Shown here: piece by piece, positions 1-8,360 of the stretch | Layout: the number at the start of each line of letters is the position of its first letter | Numbering within the stretch: the stretch's first letter is position 1 | From: an uncultured Pelagibacteraceae bacterium | GTDB lineage: Bacteria; Pseudomonadota; Alphaproteobacteria; Pelagibacterales; Pelagibacteraceae | Direction: 5' to 3' | Assembly (NCBI GenBank): GCA_902581405.1 | Contig: CACHOJ010000002.1 | Span: forward strand, 113,688-177,687 | DNA length: 64,000 nucleotides | Position numbers and translations under genes: made by a program | Notes under the pieces: model-generated | The model's database searches: none | Told to the model about the DNA's origin: nothing | What the model saw: the letters and a program-made list of their open reading frames with translations, nothing else

Positions 1-344
1 TTATCTTTAAAATTTTTTAAAATTCCTTTTAACATTTCTGAACCTAGTAACTCATATCTTACTTTTTCTGAAAATTGATAAAGGGTTCTACAAGATGGAT
101 TTTTTGGATTATTTTTGGCTAGTAATTTTTTATCTGAAAACCTCTTTTTCAAAGCGTCAGAGTCTGTCTCGGCTCTTAGTTTTTTAAACTGATTTTTATC
201 AGTAATATTATCTATTTCCCCAACGCTATAAATTTTTTCCTCTTTTTTCTTATTTCTATCTACTTTATAATCATCAGAGATAACTCTGTAAGTTGATTGT
301 AGTGCTTGTTTGAATTTTTCTTTTATACCATCTTCTTTATTCAT
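1..344 (-). CDS. cobT: CobT-like protein, N-terminal part (3' end beyond window)
   Basis: The first 114 codons of a gene running off the left edge. The translation begins MNKEDGIKEKFKQALQST and later contains LRAETDSDALKKRF followed by a stretch ending in EMLKGILKNF, the pattern of the CobT N-terminal domain. CobT is the metallo-chaperone-like partner of the AAA+ protein CobS in aerobic cobaltochelatase; the family carries a C-terminal VWA domain, outside this window. Its ATG overlaps the TAA of cobS by one base (TAATG), so the two are probably translationally coupled. In SAR11-like genomes a cobaltochelatase role is doubtful because these organisms are generally said to lack de novo cobalamin synthesis. 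Confidence 0.8.
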   Translation of the reverse strand, partial: MNKEDGIKEKFKQALQSTYRVISDDYKVDRNKKKEEKIYSVGEIDNITDKNQFKKLRAETDSDALKKRFSDKKLLAKNNPKNPSCRTLYQFSEKVRYELLGSEMLKGILKNFKD

Positions 345-1318
345 TAAACTTGAATATTAATCATTGACTCTGGTAGTTCTTCACCAAAACATCTTTGATA
401 ATATTCAGAAATAGTATTTTTCTCTGCATCGTCGCATTTGTTCAAAAATGTAACCCTAAATGCATATCCAATATCTTTGAAAATTTCTGAATTTTCAGCC
501 CAATGCAAGACTGTTCTTGGACTCATTACTGTCGATATATCTCCAGCCATAAATCCTTTTCTAGTTAGTGAAGCTACTTTTATCATGTTTGATACTTGTT
601 CTTTTCCTTTAGAATTGTTTAAATTTTTATTTTTACCTAGTATTATTTCCATCTCTTTTTCCAAACTAAGATAGTTTAATGTAGATACGATATTCCATCT
701 ATCCATCTGACCTTGATTTATCTGCTGAGTTCCATGATATAAACCTGTTGTATCTCCTAGACCTACAGTATTCGTTGTTGCAAATAGCCTAAAAAACTTA
801 TTTTGTTTAATGACTTTATTTTTATCTAACAATGTAAAACTTCCCTCTGACTCAAGCACTCTCTGAATAACAAACATTACATCTGGTCTTCCAGCATCAT
901 ATTCGTCAAAAACTAATGCTACAGGGTTTTGAATTGACCAGGGAAGAATGCCCTCTTTAAATTCAGTTACTTGTTTACCCTCTTTTATCACAATGGAGTC
1001 TTTTCCAATTAAATCAATTCTGCTCACATGACTATCAAGATTAATTCTTATACAGGGCCAGTTTAATCTAGCAGCTATCTGTTCAATATGAGTTGATTTT
1101 CCTGTACCATGATACCCCTGTATCAGAACTCTTTTGTTAAAAGAGAAACCAGACAAAATAGCCAATGTTGTATCCTTATCAAACTTATATGTTTTATCTA
1201 TCTCTGGCACATATTCACTTGATTTAGAAAATGCATCCACTTCCATATCACTTTCAATACCAAAGGTTTGTTTAATAGATAATTTAATATCTGGGGTATG
1301 GTTAATATTTGGTGTCAA
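344..1318 (-). CDS. cobS: CobS-like AAA+ ATPase (MoxR-type)
   Basis: A 324-residue AAA+ ATPase matching CobS. Walker A is GYHGTGKS at about 68-75 and Walker B is VALVFDEYD at about 133-141; the N-terminal PEIDKTYKFD stretch is typical of CobS. With CobT it forms the ATPase part of the cobaltochelatase that loads cobalt into a corrin ring. It is placed between a J-domain gene and cobT, the usual alphaproteobacterial order. The start is TTG, not ATG, supported by an AAGGAG four bases upstream; it lies 17 bases inside the end of the J-domain gene. Alternative: a general MoxR/VWA chaperone pair not tied to B12. Confidence 0.85.
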   Translation of the reverse strand: MTPNINHTPDIKLSIKQTFGIESDMEVDAFSKSSEYVPEIDKTYKFDKDTTLAILSGFSFNKRVLIQGYHGTGKSTHIEQIAARLNWPCIRINLDSHVSRIDLIGKDSIVIKEGKQVTEFKEGILPWSIQNPVALVFDEYDAGRPDVMFVIQRVLESEGSFTLLDKNKVIKQNKFFRLFATTNTVGLGDTTGLYHGTQQINQGQMDRWNIVSTLNYLSLEKEMEIILGKNKNLNNSKGKEQVSNMIKVASLTRKGFMAGDISTVMSPRTVLHWAENSEIFKDIGYAFRVTFLNKCDDAEKNTISEYYQRCFGEELPESMINIQV

Positions 1319-1835
1319 TTTTCTCCTTATATGTATTTTTTAATTGAGTATAAGCTAAAGTAATTACTTTTAGCTTGTCTTCAAATTTTTTATTTCCAGC
1401 ATTCATATCAGGGTGAAATTTTTTGACAAGTTTTTTAAATTTTTCTTGAACTTTCTCCCATTTTAATCCGACACTAATTCCTAATATATTAAAGGCTTTT
1501 ATATCATTGTTGTTAAATTTAAACTTATTCATGTTATTAAAATCATTATTGAATTTGAACTTATCCATTTCATCTTTTAAAGCATTACTCCACAAAACTT
1601 TAAAAAAATTGTCCGAGGAACTAAAGCTTTGTGTTGGTTTATGCCAAGTCATGTCTGAACGTAAAAATTCAACTATTTGTTGATCACTCATACCTCTAAA
1701 ATAGTTCCAGTTTTTATTAAATTCTTTTATGTGATTTAAACACAATAATCTGTAATCTTTACTATTATCTCTTTCTTTAGGGGCTTTATACAAGCCCTCG
1801 TCAGAACAATTATTCCAATCACAAATATTTTTCAT
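1302..1835 (-). CDS. J-domain (DnaJ-like) protein
   Basis: A 177-residue protein with a Cys-rich N-terminal part (CDWNNCSDEGLYKAPK, then LCLNHIKEFNKNWNYF) and a C-terminal J domain at about 115-170 with the HPD tripeptide at 141-143. This two-part layout is that of the alphaproteobacterial J-domain protein found next to cobS. It should stimulate an Hsp70 ATPase; clients are unknown. Between the parts is an imperfect internal duplication, KFKFNND at about 92-98 and KFKFNNND at 104-111, probably a linker. It is transcribed divergently from bolA with only 20 bases between the start codons and overlaps cobS by 17 bases. Confidence 0.85.
   Translation of the reverse strand: MKNICDWNNCSDEGLYKAPKERDNSKDYRLLCLNHIKEFNKNWNYFRGMSDQQIVEFLRSDMTWHKPTQSFSSSDNFFKVLWSNALKDEMDKFKFNNDFNNMNKFKFNNNDIKAFNILGISVGLKWEKVQEKFKKLVKKFHPDMNAGNKKFEDKLKVITLAYTQLKNTYKEKIDTKY
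1322..1328 (-). promoter_or_regulatory. Shine-Dalgarno site deciding the TTG start of cobS
   Basis: On the minus strand the bases read AAGGAGA, four bases before the TTG start codon. No in-frame ATG lies near, so this site sets the start. It is located inside the 3' end of the upstream J-domain gene, which fits coupled translation. Confidence 0.6.
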
Positions 1836-1862
1836 AGTATATAGTAGTTTATACTATGAAAA
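1829..1862. repeat. Perfect 13-bp inverted repeat containing both divergent start codons
   Basis: The arms are TTTTCATAGTATA (1829-1841) and TATACTATGAAAA (1850-1862), exact reverse complements around the 8-base spacer TAGTAGTT. The left arm holds the start codon of the J-domain gene (1833-1835, minus strand) and the right arm that of bolA (1856-1858). Part of the symmetry arises because both genes begin ATGAAAA, but the seven further matched bases (TATACT plus flank) are not explained by coding. It may be an operator or a shared bidirectional promoter. Confidence 0.6.
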
Positions 1863-2116
1863 TTAATGAGCTTATCAAAATTATCGAAAAAAAGATTTTG
1901 TCGCAGGATTGTATTTCAAAGGTTAAGATAGAGGATAAGTCACTTTTGCATAAAAATCATAAATCGAATGAAAAAGGAAAATTTCATATTTTGCTGTTAA
2001 TTGAATCAGCTGAATTAAAAAAAAAAAGTAAATTAAATTCTACAAGATTTATCTACAAAATTTTAGATAACGAATTAAAAAATAATATTCATTCATTACA
2101 GATTAAACTACTTTAA
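1856..2116 (+). CDS. bolA: BolA family protein
   Basis: An 86-residue protein of the BolA/YrbA family, which works with monothiol glutaredoxins in iron-sulfur cluster handling and in stress-linked regulation. The sequence begins MKINELIKIIEKKI and carries the alpha-beta pattern of the family with a mid-protein KFHILLLIES strand and a C-terminal LKNNIHSLQIKLL helix-strand. The gene is head-to-head with the J-domain gene and its stop overlaps the 3' end of aroB by nine bases. With so short an upstream gap the mRNA is probably leaderless or nearly so. Divergent at the sequence level, so assignment rests on length, pattern and alphaproteobacterial context. Confidence 0.7.
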   Translation: MKINELIKIIEKKILSQDCISKVKIEDKSLLHKNHKSNEKGKFHILLLIESAELKKKSKLNSTRFIYKILDNELKNNIHSLQIKLL

Positions 2117-3211
2117 ACTGTTAAAAATATATCTCTTTAAAATTAAAGGATTGATCTGAAAGTCTATTTGTATTTTACCAAAATTTTTAATTAATACTAA
2201 ATTAATACTCTCAGAATTGTTTTTTTTATCGATTTTCATAAAATTTAAAATTTTATCAGTATCTTTTTTTTTAAAAAGACTATTTATTTTTGCTTTCAAA
2301 CCAATTCTATTTATATGGTTTATGATAATATTTAACTGTTCTTTTGAAAGAATTCCACGTTGAAGACTAAATTCTGCTGCACTTTTTATACCTAAAATAA
2401 CGGCTTCACCATGATTTAGTTTTTTAGAAAAACCTAGCGTTGACTCATAAGCATGCGCAAAGGTGTGACCTAAATTTAATACTTTTCTGAAATTTTTTTC
2501 ATCTACATCTTTTTCCACTACGGTTTTCTTCAAATTACAAGCTTCTAAAATAGAATTTTCAATAAAGGGTGATTTTAATTTTAAAATTTTTTCTAAGTTT
2601 TTATCAAGATATACAAAATTTCGATAACTATCTATAATGCTACTTTTTAATATTTCAGCATATCCACAAATAATTTCTCTTTTAGGCAAAGAATTTAAAA
2701 TATTAATATCTGATACAACTAGATCTGGTTGATAAAAACTACCAACTAAATTTTTTCCATATTTATTATTTATGCCTGTTTTTCCACCTATTGATGAATC
2801 TACTTGTGAGAGTAAAGTTGTTGGAATATTTATAAATTTTAAACCTCTTTTAAAAGTACTTGATGCAAATCCAACTATATCTCCAATTATCCCTCCACCA
2901 AAAGAAATAACACAATCTGATCTGTTAAATCTTCTTTCAAATAAAATTTTATGAATTTTTTCAATTGTTATATAATTTTTATTTTTTTCTGACGGTACTA
3001 ATTGAATTTTAAATATTTTTTTAGATTTGAGTTTTGTATACAACGTTTTTTTAAAAATATTTGGAATATTCTTGTCTGTAACAACTAAGCATTTTTCGAA
3101 AGTTATATTTCTATCTTTAAAAATTTTATCTATCTTATTTACTAAGCCTCTTCCTATAAGAATTGAGTAATTTTTGGTATTTGTTTTTATATTTATTTTA
3201 TTTATTTTCAT
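2108..3211 (-). CDS. aroB: 3-dehydroquinate synthase
   Basis: A 367-residue cytoplasmic enzyme converting DAHP to 3-dehydroquinate, second step of the shikimate pathway. The NAD-binding glycine motif SFGGGIIGDIVGF is at about 103-115, followed by IPTTLLSQVDSSIGGKTG at about 129-145, and the metal-binding LGHTFAHAYE lies in the C-terminal half. Length is normal for the family. It follows aroK on the same strand with a 14-base overlap, the standard aroK-aroB pair. Its 3' end overlaps the end of bolA on the other strand. Confidence 0.97.
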   Translation of the reverse strand: MKINKINIKTNTKNYSILIGRGLVNKIDKIFKDRNITFEKCLVVTDKNIPNIFKKTLYTKLKSKKIFKIQLVPSEKNKNYITIEKIHKILFERRFNRSDCVISFGGGIIGDIVGFASSTFKRGLKFINIPTTLLSQVDSSIGGKTGINNKYGKNLVGSFYQPDLVVSDINILNSLPKREIICGYAEILKSSIIDSYRNFVYLDKNLEKILKLKSPFIENSILEACNLKKTVVEKDVDEKNFRKVLNLGHTFAHAYESTLGFSKKLNHGEAVILGIKSAAEFSLQRGILSKEQLNIIINHINRIGLKAKINSLFKKKDTDKILNFMKIDKKNNSESINLVLIKNFGKIQIDFQINPLILKRYIFNSLK

Positions 3212-3710
3212 AAATATCTAATATCCTATTTATAATTTGATCTTTATCTAATTTATCACAATTTATTTTATAGTTCGACAATTCGTAAATTTTTGATCTT
3301 TCTTTGATTAAACTATTTATTTTATCTTTAGTGAGTTTAATAACAACTGGTCTTTTTTTACTTTTGTATATTCTATTTATAATTGTTTCATTCTTCCAAT
3401 TAAGCCAAAAGGATAAGCATGTTTTCTGACATAATTTTCTTATGGATGAATTAATAAACCCTCCACCTCCTAAAGAAATTACATTATTTTCAGATTTAAG
3501 ATATTTTAAGGAAATTTTTTCTTCAATTTTTCTAAAATATTTTTCTCCATTTTTTTTAAAAATATCTGAAATACTTAATGACTCAACTTCCTCAATCTTT
3601 CGATCAATATCTATAAAACTGACGTTTAATTTTTTTGATAAAATTTTACCAATAGAGGATTTACCAGATCCCATCATCCCGATTAATACAATGTTTTTTT
3701 TTGATTTCAT
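3198..3710 (-). CDS. aroK: Shikimate kinase
   Basis: A 170-residue P-loop kinase phosphorylating shikimate at the 3-hydroxyl. Walker A GMMGSGKS is at 11-18, the substrate-binding DIDRKIEE at about 35-42, and the GGGGF shikimate loop at about 80-84; KKRPVV corresponds to the lid. Length is typical. First gene of the minus-strand aroK-aroB pair; about 55 bases separate it from the divergent small membrane protein gene. Confidence 0.96.
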   Translation of the reverse strand: MKSKKNIVLIGMMGSGKSSIGKILSKKLNVSFIDIDRKIEEVESLSISDIFKKNGEKYFRKIEEKISLKYLKSENNVISLGGGGFINSSIRKLCQKTCLSFWLNWKNETIINRIYKSKKRPVVIKLTKDKINSLIKERSKIYELSNYKINCDKLDKDQIINRILDIYENK

Positions 3711-3765
3711 GAGTTTCTATATTGAAAAAACACAAATATGTCTTATTTTGAAATTATTAAATTAT

Positions 3766-3948
3766 ATGCAATTTACAAAAAATACAAGTAAAGGCAAATT
3801 CTTAAGTTTAGGTTTTGTTTTTAAAATTTTAATAGTCATTTTTATAATTATACTTGGCTTTATTTTAATTAATCGGATTAATTTGCCTGCACCAGTTAAA
3901 CAAATTGAAAAAATCTTACCAAATGAAAATTTCAAAACAATTAAGTAA
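3766..3948 (+). CDS. Small single-pass membrane protein of unknown function
   Basis: A 60-residue protein beginning MQFTKNTSKGKFLSLG with one strongly hydrophobic segment at about 16-36 and a polar tail, probably periplasmic, beginning INLPAPVKQIEK. The ATG at 3766 is the first that is free of the divergent aroK gene; the frame stays open further upstream only because it is antisense to aroK. I do not recognise the family. It ends 26 bases inside the next gene, which encodes an exported protein, so the two are probably co-translated and may act together at the inner membrane. Confidence 0.6.
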   Translation: MQFTKNTSKGKFLSLGFVFKILIVIFIIILGFILINRINLPAPVKQIEKILPNENFKTIK

Positions 3949-5659
3949 GATTTTAATTTTTACATTTTTTATTTTATTAGTTCAATATGCTAAGGCCCAG
4001 GAAATAAAAGAGATTTGGTCTGAGATACAAAAAAAAAATATATCCAATAATGAGTCAGATAATAATGATGATAGCACAAATGTCGTAAATCAAGTTGAAG
4101 GCGTTAAAGTAAAACTTTCTGATGAAAATATTCTAGTAGATCAAAATTTAGAAAACTCTAATATATTGTTGTCTGGATTATTTGACCCTGATGACAACGA
4201 TTTGAAACTTGATATGTGGTCAAAAACAGATGGATCAGTAATAAAAAAGCAGCTTGAAAGTATAAAATCTAAAAATTTGTCAAGTTTTTCTGAGAGATTG
4301 ATGGATGTAGCATTATTAACAAACTCTTATATTCCAAATCAAAATTTCTCTCAGGATGAATTCGAAAGTTATACCATTGATCATCTAATTAAAAAAAAAG
4401 ATTTTAATTTAGTCGAGCAGTTCATACAAAAAAATTCATCGATAAAAGATAAAGAAAGACTTATAAAACATGTGGCTGATTACTATTTGTCGTTAAACAA
4501 AATAGAAAATTCATGCTCTGCTATTAACAGTTTAAGTATTATAAAAGATGAATACTTAATGTACTACAAAATATACTGTTTAATTATCCAGGATAAAAAA
4601 AATGAGGCACAATTATTGTTTGATCTTAACTCTGAGACAGACACTTTAGATAATTTTTTTGTTCAAAAGTTTGAAGTGCTAATGGGATATCAGGATAACA
4701 ATTATATATTATCTGATAAAAATGTTCTCTATTTCCACTTATCTCACAAAACAGATAAAAAATTAATATATTATCCTTCTATAGAGTCTAAAGAATTTAT
4801 TTGGAAATATTTATCTAACTCTAATTTGCTTAAAAATTTAAATGATTTCAATCTTAGTGATATTGACCAGGTAAAGTTTCTAGAAAAAGCAACTAGTGAA
4901 GGTATTTTTGAAGAAAAGGACTTATTGAATTTGTACAAAAAATTTCAATTTGAGATTGATGACTTAATTAATTTTGAGAAAGTATATAAAAATCTACCAG
5001 ACTATAAGGGAAGAGCTTTGCTCTATCAGAGATTTCTGCTTACAGATAATGTTGAAAAAAAACTTTTATTGTTATCAAAATTGAATAGTTCTTTTGAAAA
5101 ATCAAATTTTAGAAGATCATTTGACGATGAGTTGTCTAAATTATTAAAAAAAATGGATAAAGAGGAAATTCCCTCAAAATTTTCTACTTTTTACCAAAAA
5201 AACCTAATAACTGAAGCAAACAAAAAAAATAAAATTAAGTTTAATGATGAAGTATTCCATCAGTCAAAAGTGTTAAATTATTTTTTGAATAAGAATAGCC
5301 TAACCAAAACCCAAAAAATGACTGACAATTTATTATCGAAAATGAAAAAAGATAAAGACTATTCTTTCAACTTTAAAGATATAGTTTTGTTGCAATCTCT
5401 TAGATCGGATGGAATTGAGATAGGTGAAATCGATGAACTCTCTCAATATAAACCTGATTTAAATCCTGAATTAGATAAAATGATCGATAATAATGAATCG
5501 GGCATGATATTATTAAAACTAGTTGAAATTATTGGCGAAAAAGAATTAGATGAATTAAATAGTCGATCGTTGAATTTTGTAATCGAAATTATGAATAGAA
5601 CAAAATTAATTAGTTTGAGAAACGAACTATTATTGGAAATTCTTCCATTAAAAGTTTAA
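3923..5659 (+). CDS. Exported protein of unknown function
   Basis: A 578-residue protein starting MKISKQLSKI with a hydrophobic h-region and an Ala-Lys-Ala signal peptidase I site at 23-25, so it is predicted periplasmic. I prefer the ATG at 3923 over a TTG 18 bases earlier because it gives a standard signal peptide. The mature part is acidic, rich in Asp, Asn, Leu and Lys, and looks mainly alpha-helical, compatible with helical repeats, but I recognise no domain. It overlaps the small membrane protein gene by 26 bases and precedes def by 15 bases. Probably lineage-specific. Confidence 0.7.
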   Translation: MKISKQLSKILIFTFFILLVQYAKAQEIKEIWSEIQKKNISNNESDNNDDSTNVVNQVEGVKVKLSDENILVDQNLENSNILLSGLFDPDDNDLKLDMWSKTDGSVIKKQLESIKSKNLSSFSERLMDVALLTNSYIPNQNFSQDEFESYTIDHLIKKKDFNLVEQFIQKNSSIKDKERLIKHVADYYLSLNKIENSCSAINSLSIIKDEYLMYYKIYCLIIQDKKNEAQLLFDLNSETDTLDNFFVQKFEVLMGYQDNNYILSDKNVLYFHLSHKTDKKLIYYPSIESKEFIWKYLSNSNLLKNLNDFNLSDIDQVKFLEKATSEGIFEEKDLLNLYKKFQFEIDDLINFEKVYKNLPDYKGRALLYQRFLLTDNVEKKLLLLSKLNSSFEKSNFRRSFDDELSKLLKKMDKEEIPSKFSTFYQKNLITEANKKNKIKFNDEVFHQSKVLNYFLNKNSLTKTQKMTDNLLSKMKKDKDYSFNFKDIVLLQSLRSDGIEIGEIDELSQYKPDLNPELDKMIDNNESGMILLKLVEIIGEKELDELNSRSLNFVIEIMNRTKLISLRNELLLEILPLKV

Positions 5660-5674
5660 AGTGCTTTTTTAATC

Positions 5675-6196
5675 ATGACAATAAGAACTATTATAACGGA
5701 ACCAAACGAGATTTTAAGACAAGTTTCAAAACCAGTGCTAAAAGTTGGTAATGAAGAAAGAAAGCTGATGGATGACATGTTGCAAACAATGTATGCAGCT
5801 AACGGCATTGGTTTAGCAGCAATCCAAATAGGAATTCCAAAGAGAATAATAGTTATGGATATTTCAAAGGATGGTAAAAAAAATCCACTGTTTTTTGTTA
5901 ATCCAATAATAAAAAAAAAAGACAAAGAAAAAACAACATATGAAGAAGGGTGTTTGTCCGTACCTAATTATTTTGCTGAAGTTGATAGACCTAAATATTG
6001 TGAAGTAGAATATTTAGATTACAGCGGAGAAAGTAAAGTTTTAAAAGCTGATGGACTTCTTGCAACTTGTATACAACATGAAATGGATCATCTAGAAGGG
6101 ATACTTTTCATAGATTATTTATCTAAATTAAAAAAAACAATGATTGTCAAAAAATTATCAAAGAAAAAAAAAAATCCTGATCGTATAATTGTTTAA
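5675..6196 (+). CDS. def: Peptide deformylase
   Basis: A 173-residue metalloenzyme removing the formyl group from nascent N-terminal methionine. All three family motifs are present: GIGLAAIQ at 44-51, EGCLS at 91-95 with the metal ligand Cys93, and QHEMDHLEG at 134-142 with His135, Glu136 and His139. Length is typical. It lies directly upstream of fmt, whose ATG overlaps the TAA of def (TAATG); the two enzymes act at opposite ends of the formylmethionine cycle. Confidence 0.97.
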   Translation: MTIRTIITEPNEILRQVSKPVLKVGNEERKLMDDMLQTMYAANGIGLAAIQIGIPKRIIVMDISKDGKKNPLFFVNPIIKKKDKEKTTYEEGCLSVPNYFAEVDRPKYCEVEYLDYSGESKVLKADGLLATCIQHEMDHLEGILFIDYLSKLKKTMIVKKLSKKKKNPDRIIV

Positions 6197-7116
6197 TGAG
6201 CAAAAAAATTGCTTTTTTGGGTACACCCAGTATTTCAGGTCAGATATTGAAATCATTGTACCAAAACGGTTTTAACATTGAAATTGTATATACTCAGCCA
6301 CCTGTTGCATCAAATAGGGGACATAAATTAAATAAATCTCCAGTTCATATCATGGCTGAAATATTGAATATTCCAGTTAGAACTCCAATAAAATTAGATA
6401 ATCTTGAGGAAAAAAAATTTATAAAAAGTAAAAATATTGATTTAGGTGTAGTTGTTGCATATGGCCAAATTTTAAAAAAAGATATTTTGGCACTGCCAAA
6501 ATTTGGATGGATAAACATTCATTATTCACTTCTACCAAAATTACGAGGCGCAGCTCCAATCCAAAGGGCCATTATGAATAATGAGAATATAACAGGGATT
6601 TCAATTATGAAGATGGATGAGGGTTTAGACACAGGTCCAATTTGCAATCAATATCCGATAAATATATTAGATAATGAAAATAGTGAGGATTTGTCTAAAA
6701 GATTGAGCAATTTAGCTTCTGAAAAGATTTTAGAAAATATTGATAATATTTTTGAAAATAGAGCTTTATTCAAAGATCAAGATCATAGTCAATCTACATA
6801 TGCAAAAAAAATCAAAAAAGAAGAAGGTAAAATAATTTGGCAAGAAAATAATAAAAAGATTATAGGAAAAATAAATGGTTTATATCCCAATCCAGGTGGA
6901 TGGTTTGAGTTTCAAGGAGAAAGATATAAAATCCATAAAGCTGAATTATCAATTAACACAGGAAAAGCAGGCTATGTTTTGTCGGATAATTTAGAAATTG
7001 GTTGTGGTGAAAATTCTATTAAAATTATCGAAATTCAAAGACAAGGGAAAAAAGTCCAAAAAACTGGGGAGTTTTTGCTAGGGAGTCAAATTAAGAAGGG
7101 CACCAATTTGAATTAG
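6196..7116 (+). CDS. fmt: Methionyl-tRNA formyltransferase
   Basis: A 306-residue enzyme formylating initiator Met-tRNA with 10-formyltetrahydrofolate. Catalytic residues fit Asn107, His109 and Asp145 (INIHYSLLPKLRGAAPI, then DEGLDTGPI). The C-terminal OB-like tRNA-binding domain is present, with INGLYPNPGGWFEF. Middle gene of def-fmt-truA; two bases separate it from truA. Confidence 0.97.
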   Translation: MSKKIAFLGTPSISGQILKSLYQNGFNIEIVYTQPPVASNRGHKLNKSPVHIMAEILNIPVRTPIKLDNLEEKKFIKSKNIDLGVVVAYGQILKKDILALPKFGWINIHYSLLPKLRGAAPIQRAIMNNENITGISIMKMDEGLDTGPICNQYPINILDNENSEDLSKRLSNLASEKILENIDNIFENRALFKDQDHSQSTYAKKIKKEEGKIIWQENNKKIIGKINGLYPNPGGWFEFQGERYKIHKAELSINTGKAGYVLSDNLEIGCGENSIKIIEIQRQGKKVQKTGEFLLGSQIKKGTNLN

Positions 7117-7118
7117 AT

Positions 7119-7859
7119 ATGTTTCGTTATCAAATTTTAATTGAGTATGTCGGCAGCTCTTTTATGGGATGGCAAGTTCAAAAAAAAGGCAAAACCATTC
7201 AAGGATTAATTCAAAAAGAGATTTCAAAACTTCTAGATGAAAAAATAATTGTTACTGGTTCTGGAAGAACAGATGCTGGCGTTCATGCTATTGAACAATC
7301 TGCACATTTTGACTGCATGAATAAAATTAAAAATTTGAAAAAGTTTTTAAATTCTATTAATTATTTTCTAAATAAAAATGAAATAGCTATTTTGAAAATT
7401 AAAAAACAAAATTTAAATTTTCACGCACGCTTTTCAGCAAAAGAAAGAGTTTATAAGTATATTATTTATAATCAAACAACCAAGCCCGTTATTCAAAATA
7501 ATCGAGGATGGTTTGTTATAAAAAAACTTGATTTTGAAAGTATGAAAATGGGAGCAAAAAAATTAATTGGGACTCATGATTTTTCGTCATTTAGAGCTTC
7601 GGGATGTAATGCAAAAAGTCCTATTAAATTTATGAAATTAGTAAAAATAAAAAAATTAAAAACTAAAATTGAATTTGAATTTAGATCACAATCATTTTTA
7701 AAACAGCAAGTAAGGTCGATGGTAGGTTGTTTGAAATTTATTGGGGAAAAAAAATGGTCTATTAAAAAATTTGTGAATGTTATAAAGTCAAAGAATAGAA
7801 AATTATGTGCTCCTCCCGCACCTGCTCAGGGATTATATTTAGTAAAAGTTAAATACTAA
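7119..7859 (+). CDS. truA: tRNA pseudouridine(38-40) synthase
   Basis: A 246-residue pseudouridine synthase modifying positions 38-40 of the anticodon stem-loop. The catalytic motif GSGRTDAGVHA is at about 47-57 with the nucleophile Asp52, and the C-terminal SFLKQQVRSMVGCL segment is characteristic. Last gene of def-fmt-truA. Its TAA shares the tetranucleotide CTAA with the stop of the convergent SET-domain gene. Confidence 0.96.
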   Translation: MFRYQILIEYVGSSFMGWQVQKKGKTIQGLIQKEISKLLDEKIIVTGSGRTDAGVHAIEQSAHFDCMNKIKNLKKFLNSINYFLNKNEIAILKIKKQNLNFHARFSAKERVYKYIIYNQTTKPVIQNNRGWFVIKKLDFESMKMGAKKLIGTHDFSSFRASGCNAKSPIKFMKLVKIKKLKTKIEFEFRSQSFLKQQVRSMVGCLKFIGEKKWSIKKFVNVIKSKNRKLCAPPAPAQGLYLVKVKY

Positions 7860-8329
7860 TTTTTTTTATTACTCATTGCGAATTTTCTGTTAATTCTCCA
7901 CCTAGACTCTGCTCTTACAATATAGCCACAACAATTTTTTGATTTACATTTACAAGGAAATTGCTTGTAATCTTTATCATACCCAAAACCATAGTCACAA
8001 GTCAGTTCCTCACCTTTTTTTATATCTTTAATTGCTTTAACCCATATCTTAAGCCCTTTACCATCATAATCGCAATTATTTTCACAAGAATGATTTATTA
8101 GTCCAGCTGTATTCCATGGAAAGTCTCCATCAAGATCATATTTTTTATTCACAGTAAATAAATATATTGGTTTACTATTATCGTATTTATCGGACTCTTC
8201 TGTTTGTTTCTTTGTAATTAATTTACCAATATAATCTATTATCTTCTCACCCTCTTTTATATCCCGTGTAGCGTAAAGTCCTTTACCTTTTTTATCTATA
8301 TCTGACTTTTTAATTTTGTATGGTTTCAT
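7856..8329 (-). CDS. SET-domain protein (putative lysine methyltransferase)
   Basis: A 157-residue protein made almost wholly of a SET domain: KGKGLYATRDIKEGE at about 14-28, INHSCENN at 78-85 (the NHSC AdoMet/knot motif), GEELTCDYGF at 106-115, and a post-SET CxCxxxxC with cysteines at 126, 128 and 133. SET proteins methylate protein lysines with AdoMet; the bacterial substrate cannot be told from sequence. It lies 31 bases downstream of a histone-deacetylase-like gene on the same strand, a suggestive pairing of two protein-lysine-modifying folds. Its stop overlaps that of truA. Confidence 0.88.
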   Translation of the reverse strand: MKPYKIKKSDIDKKGKGLYATRDIKEGEKIIDYIGKLITKKQTEESDKYDNSKPIYLFTVNKKYDLDGDFPWNTAGLINHSCENNCDYDGKGLKIWVKAIKDIKKGEELTCDYGFGYDKDYKQFPCKCKSKNCCGYIVRAESRWRINRKFAMSNKKN

Positions 8330-8360
8330 ATTTCTTTACTTATTATTTAGAAAAAATTTA

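Noticed and set aside
3442..3765. Upstream extension of the 60-residue membrane protein frame
   Set aside because: It is antisense to aroK over its whole length and adds no recognisable domain; the ATG at 3766 gives a sensible membrane protein.
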